Below are positions 61,439-64,000 of a DNA stretch of 64,000 bases, in pieces. Each line of letters starts with the position of its first letter. The first letter of the stretch is position 1. The position numbers and the translations under genes are program-made. The notes beneath the pieces are model-generated. The model had not been told where the DNA came from. It ran no database searches and worked only from the letters and a program-made list of their open reading frames with translations. This DNA is from Bacillota bacterium (GTDB taxonomy: Bacteria > Bacillota > Clostridia > Christensenellales > SZUA-584). The stretch lies in contig JAEWRI010000022.1 in NCBI GenBank assembly GCA_023460085.1, forward strand, positions 137,009 to 201,008, written 5' to 3'.

Positions 61439-61467
61439 ATTATACCACAAATTACCATCTTAGTCAA
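61439..61467 (-). promoter_or_regulatory. Strong promoter of the initiator gene
   Basis: Minus strand TTGACT (61462-61467), exact 17-bp spacer, TATAAT (61439-61444). Transcript start near 61432, leader about 135 nt. Confidence 0.85.
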
Positions 61468-61809
61468 CTTGTCAGCCTATAAGAAGAAGGAAGGAAAGGC
61501 TATGGCTACAAAAGCCTTTCCATTACCTATAAGGATTACTCCCTACATAGATATAGTGCTAAGAAGGGTTATTTCCTATAGGTTTTTCAGCAGAAATTTT
61601 AAATACTTTTGAGTCGGACTTTAGTTAATCCAATCACCTTAAAACCCCTGTTTAAAGCCATTTTAGCTACTCTAAACACTAGTTTTGGCATCTAAGAAGT
61701 GCTATTGAATCTATTATTTGGGTATGATAAACTAAGATTGTAGTTAAGAGTTGCAACAATTAACACCAATAAAAATTAACAGCCGCAAGGCAGAAAGCGA
61801 GTAAATATA
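61468..61809. other. Intergenic early-region DNA
   Basis: Contains a 9-bp hairpin GGAAAGGCT/AGCCTTTCC (61493-61521) and a 36-codon frame (61502-61612, plus) with a fair GGAAGG site folded into that hairpin; I do not call it a gene. No repeat array resembling iterons was seen. Confidence 0.4.
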
Positions 61810-61845
61810 ATGACTAATAATAATAACAATGAAGGTGTAACTAAT

Positions 61846-62169
61846 ATGAGTGAACAGAAGGAAATGTTAATTCCCATTAAGTCATTAGCACCTACAAAGG
61901 TAGTAGCAATTAGCAGAAAGTTTGTTGAGGATTTCCATGCTACAGCCGGTAGAGAAGAACAGCTTTGGATTGAATCCCACATTGAAGCGGCTTTGGAAAA
62001 AGCCATTAAGGAAAAAGGCGTTGTAAAAGGCAATAAAGAATACTTTGCGGCGTTCCGCACTGAATTCGTTAGAAAGTTCTTCCCTTCGCTGGTTTCCGAA
62101 AAGAAGTATAAGCCTAAAGAATCTTTGCTTGAAACACTGCGGAAGAACAGAGAAAAAGGCGGCAATTAA
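61846..62169 (+). CDS. Early-region hypothetical protein
   Basis: 107 residues from the ATG at 61846 (AAGGTG 8 nt before it); an ATG at 61810 would add 12 Asn-rich residues. Basic helical protein with KVVAISRKFVEDFHATAGRE and RTEFVRKFFPSLVSEKKYKP. Could be a DNA-binding early regulator; no family recognised. Followed by a small HTH gene. Confidence 0.65.
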   Translation: MSEQKEMLIPIKSLAPTKVVAISRKFVEDFHATAGREEQLWIESHIEAALEKAIKEKGVVKGNKEYFAAFRTEFVRKFFPSLVSEKKYKPKESLLETLRKNREKGGN

Positions 62170-62212
62170 ACAGCGGCCTACTATGAAATTTAAGTAGAAA
62201 GGGGAAGGCGGT

Positions 62213-62431
62213 ATGCCTAACAAGGCTAAGTATGATAAATTGAATAAACTGATAGCCATTAACTTAATCAAGTGCGGCTACAGGAAAGAAGAATTAGCTA
62301 AGTTGTTAGGCATATCGCTTTCAACTCTCTATAAGAAGCTAAACAAGCCAAACACCTTTACTTATTCAGAAATTCAAATACTGTTCTACAAGCTAAAGTT
62401 TACCCAAGAAGAAATACTGGCTGTAGTATAA
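62213..62431 (+). CDS. Small Cro-like helix-turn-helix protein
   Basis: 72 residues; AGGCGG-type site before the ATG. LIKCGYRKEELAKLLGISLS and TLYKKLNKPNTFTYSEIQIL give an HTH of the lambda-Cro/XRE type. Only 29 nt before the convergent integrase stop. The only HTH of this kind in the element; it may be the lysogeny switch protein or an excision factor. Confidence 0.75.
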   Translation: MPNKAKYDKLNKLIAINLIKCGYRKEELAKLLGISLSTLYKKLNKPNTFTYSEIQILFYKLKFTQEEILAVV

Positions 62432-62460
62432 AAAGAAGGCTTAAACGTCTTCTTTCTTTT
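62432..62460. terminator. Bidirectional terminator
   Basis: Arms AAAGAAGGC (62432-62440) and GTCTTCTTT (62447-62455), 6-nt loop, with T-runs after it on both strands. Serves the convergent HTH and integrase genes. Confidence 0.75.
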
Positions 62461-63485
62461 TACTTATTAAAGAATTCCATTATCCTTACCGCTATTATCT
62501 TTTCTTCATCTCTAAGGGTATGTTGGTATACTCGTTTAAGCATTATATCTGTAGCATGACCCATTAGCTTCATTACATATTGGTCTGGAACATTAAGCAT
62601 ATGGAGTATAGAAGCGTAATAGTGCCGCATAGCATGGAAGTTATACTTTAACCCTAACCTAGCTATCATCAGCTTATAGCGGTTATCAAAGGTTTCTAGC
62701 GGTATATCAAACAATGTTTCTTTCCCTTCCTTCCGTCTTATTTCTAATTCCTCTTCAACTACTTTAGGAAGGGGGATAATTCTTGTGCTGTTAGTTGTCT
62801 TTGTAGGCTTTTCTACATAAACACCATCTATATTTCTAACTATAGCCTTATCTATATTTATTGTTTTCTTTTCAAAGTCTATATCCTTCCAAGTTAAAGC
62901 GAATAACTCACTTTTTCTCATGCCAGTTTGAATAGCGGCTAAAAGCGGCAAATACATTTCTTTTCCTTTAGCGGCTTCCAACATCATCATAACTTCATCT
63001 GTTGTTGGAATAGCAACTTCTATCTTTCTCTTTTGCGGCAGTTTAACCCCATTAACATCAAGTGAAGGGTAAAGTTCTTTTAAGGTTACTGAAAGCAAAC
63101 CTAAAGCATTTCTAACACTCTTAGGTGAATGTTCTTTGGCATAATCGTTAATAGCCTTCTGTATATCCTCTTTGGTTATATAGCCTATCCTCATATCGAT
63201 TATAGAACTGTAGGCGTTCTTTTTAAGCTGATTGTAGCCAACAATAGTAGAAGGACTAAGAATATATTCTCGATTGCTTATATAGCGTTCTATGGCGTCT
63301 AAAAGCGTTATATTCTCTGGCTTTGATTTATGCTTTCTCTCAACTTCAAATTGTGAAGCAAGAAGTTTGGCTTCTTTTGGAGTTTCGGCAGTAAAGCTTT
63401 TGAAGCGTTGTTTACCTGTTTCATCTACATAAGAAGTTCTAATACGATAGTTTCCGCTACTTAGTTTCTCAACTTTAGTTGCCAT
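62460..63485 (-). CDS. int: Tyrosine integrase
   Basis: 341 residues. N-terminal arm-binding part (about 1-60), SAM-like core-binding domain (about 60-155), and catalytic domain with TGMRKSELFALTW (Arg), a Lys in the beta hairpin, FHAMRHYYASIL (HxxR), LMGHATDIMLKRVYQHT (His and Tyr). Complete active site. It lies about 240 bp from attR in the tRNA-Glu gene and surely performed the insertion. Confidence 0.95.
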   Translation of the reverse strand: MATKVEKLSSGNYRIRTSYVDETGKQRFKSFTAETPKEAKLLASQFEVERKHKSKPENITLLDAIERYISNREYILSPSTIVGYNQLKKNAYSSIIDMRIGYITKEDIQKAINDYAKEHSPKSVRNALGLLSVTLKELYPSLDVNGVKLPQKRKIEVAIPTTDEVMMMLEAAKGKEMYLPLLAAIQTGMRKSELFALTWKDIDFEKKTINIDKAIVRNIDGVYVEKPTKTTNSTRIIPLPKVVEEELEIRRKEGKETLFDIPLETFDNRYKLMIARLGLKYNFHAMRHYYASILHMLNVPDQYVMKLMGHATDIMLKRVYQHTLRDEEKIIAVRIMEFFNK

Positions 63486-63684
63486 CTTTAGTTACTTCCC
63501 TTCTCTTAATAAGTTAATTTTAACATAATGCCGCAAATAATCAATAGTTTGTGGCATATTTTATGGCATATTTCTTTTTAAAATGGCATATTATTTTATC
63601 TTATTTGAGAATTTTTTATATGATTTAAGTACGGCAAAACAACTAGCAGAACCGTCAGAAAGGCTTTAAATAGGCGTTTTCAAC
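63486..63684. other. Integrase-to-attR spacer
   Basis: About 200 bp. Three close TGGCATA(T) words at about 63553-63596 (and further copies beside attL near 41345-41365) could be integrase arm sites. No gene. Confidence 0.45.
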
Positions 63685-63724
63685 GAAAAAAAGAGTAGTT
63701 AGCTTTTATAACTAACTACTCTTT
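63685..63724 (-). terminator. Phage-supplied terminator of tRNA-Glu
   Basis: Perfect 13-bp arms (63712-63724 and 63690-63702), 9-nt loop, seven T on the minus strand. It stands 2 nt past the CCA of the tRNA, inside the prophage. Confidence 0.88.
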
Positions 63725-63725
63725 A

Positions 63726-63751
63726 TTGGTACCTCCTAGGGGAATCGAACC
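63726..63751. repeat. attR: tRNA-Glu 3' end
   Basis: 26-bp identical partner of 41282-41307, within the 3' part of the functional tRNA gene. Confidence 0.92.
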
Positions 63752-63801
63752 CCTGTTACCGCCGTGAGAGGGCGGTGTCTTGACCGCTTGACCAAGGAGG
63801 C
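63727..63801 (-). tRNA. tRNA-Glu (anticodon CTC)
   Basis: 75 nt with encoded CCA. Acceptor arms GCCTCCT/AGGAGGT pair; anticodon arm CCGCC-CTCTCAC-GGCGG with CTC in the loop; T-arm CAGGGG-TTCGATT-CCCCT. Reads GAG codons. Its 3' 25 nt belong to the attR repeat, so the gene has been rebuilt by the prophage. Confidence 0.95.
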
Positions 63802-63816
63802 TTATCACGCTCGACT

Positions 63817-63845
63817 ATTCTACCAAAAAAATAGTGGCAAGGCAA
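63817..63845 (-). promoter_or_regulatory. Promoter of tRNA-Glu
   Basis: Minus strand TTGCCT (63840-63845), 17-bp spacer, TAGAAT (63817-63822); the tRNA begins 16 nt after the -10 element. Confidence 0.75.
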
Positions 63846-64000
63846 GCCTTAATTATTAATTTTCATTGTTATTATTGTAGGACTACAATACATATTGGAC
63901 ACTGAACCTTGAAAATAGAAGATGCAGGAACGGACTCGTGGGGTATTGTTGAGTTGCAAGACAAAACATTACCGAAAGGAGCCATTGCTGCACCATGAAT

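Larger units (their letters stand above)
41282..63751. mobile_element. Integrated siphovirus-type prophage, about 22.4 kb
   Basis: Bounded by a 26-bp direct repeat, with a tyrosine integrase next to the tRNA-side end and a contiguous head-tail-lysis gene set on the minus strand. The whole interval is AT-rich compared with the host DNA on the left. Order from the right: integrase, early region, terminase, portal, head, tail, fibres, lysis. It is small for a siphovirus but every structural function expected is present and no gene looks broken. Confidence 0.93.

Noticed and set aside
61502..61612. 36-codon frame with a fair ribosome site
   Set aside because: The site is folded into a 9-bp hairpin, and the peptide has no recognisable features; not enough to call a gene.
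41282..63751. Possibility that the element is a conjugative island or phage satellite
   Set aside because: It has its own full terminase, portal, capsid, tail and lysis genes and no relaxase or conjugation genes.
63922..64000. Open frames running off the right edge (ATG at 63922 and at 63996)
   Set aside because: Too short to judge; an AAAGGAG lies 13 nt before the second ATG, but neither start is convincing.
1..64000. CRISPR arrays, rRNA genes and insertion sequences
   Set aside because: No evenly spaced direct repeats with unique spacers, no rRNA sequence and no transposase gene were seen on either strand.

Overview
The window comes from a Gram-positive, almost certainly strictly anaerobic member of the Firmicutes/Clostridia. 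The evidence is AGGAGG-type ribosome binding sites, a Gram-positive GAAC-N4-GTTC LexA box, a lipobox-type solute-binding protein, and an oxygen-sensitive glycyl-radical enzyme with its radical-SAM activase. Positions 1-41,280 are host chromosome of fairly high GC. Positions 41,282-63,751 are an AT-rich integrated prophage. The host chromosome resumes at a tRNA-Glu gene. No species can be named from the sequence.

Host part. (1) 1-7,800, minus strand: a translationally coupled carbohydrate operon. It encodes a ThDP enzyme, a Gfo/Idh/MocA oxidoreductase, a transketolase split into two subunits, an RpiB/LacA/LacB-type isomerase, an IclR regulator, a GPH-type sugar symporter and the start of one more gene cut by the window edge. 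(2) 7,976-20,821, minus strand: a ten-gene cluster with one good promoter and one good terminator. It holds three different dynamin-like/P-loop GTPases, a LytTR regulator with a degenerate receiver, a HerA/VirB4-like ATPase, an active-looking C39 cysteine peptidase, a possible inactive C39 relative and three unrecognised proteins. I know no named system with this composition; it is the best candidate here for an undescribed system. (3) 21,209-23,699, plus: a metal-resistance operon (SmtB/ArsR sensor, HMA metallochaperone, CPC-type P1B ATPase) whose promoter carries four CATATG words spaced exactly 16 bp. (4) 23,710-25,889, minus: a DNA-repair-type pair (radical SAM/HhH protein and partner) behind a perfect LexA box, followed by an alpha/beta hydrolase. 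(5) 27,049-39,271, plus: a sugar-uptake and glycyl-radical locus (MsmX/UgpC-type ATPase, GatZ/KbaZ-like protein, CUT1 binding protein and two permeases, small protein, activase, glycyl-radical enzyme, membrane-bound AraC sensor). (6) 39,345-41,007: an ABC-F protein behind a leader terminator.

Prophage. A 26-bp direct repeat (41,282-41,307 and 63,726-63,751) bounds about 22.4 kb inserted into the 3' end of tRNA-Glu(CTC). Reading leftward from the integrase the order is: integrase; a small early region with one initiator-like wHTH protein and a structured leader; two plus-strand cargo genes; a PD-(D/E)XK-like protein; terminase small and large subunits; portal; MuF-like head protein; scaffold; HK97-type capsid; connectors; tail tube; tail chaperone with a classical -1 frameshift site; tape measure; distal tail; tail tip and fibres; endolysin; holin. 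No CI-type repressor, helicase or polymerase was recognised. Two ribbon-helix-helix paralogues, each divergent from a small membrane-protein gene, sit near opposite ends of the element. The insertion gave the tRNA gene a new 3' end and a new terminator; the old terminator is stranded beside attL.
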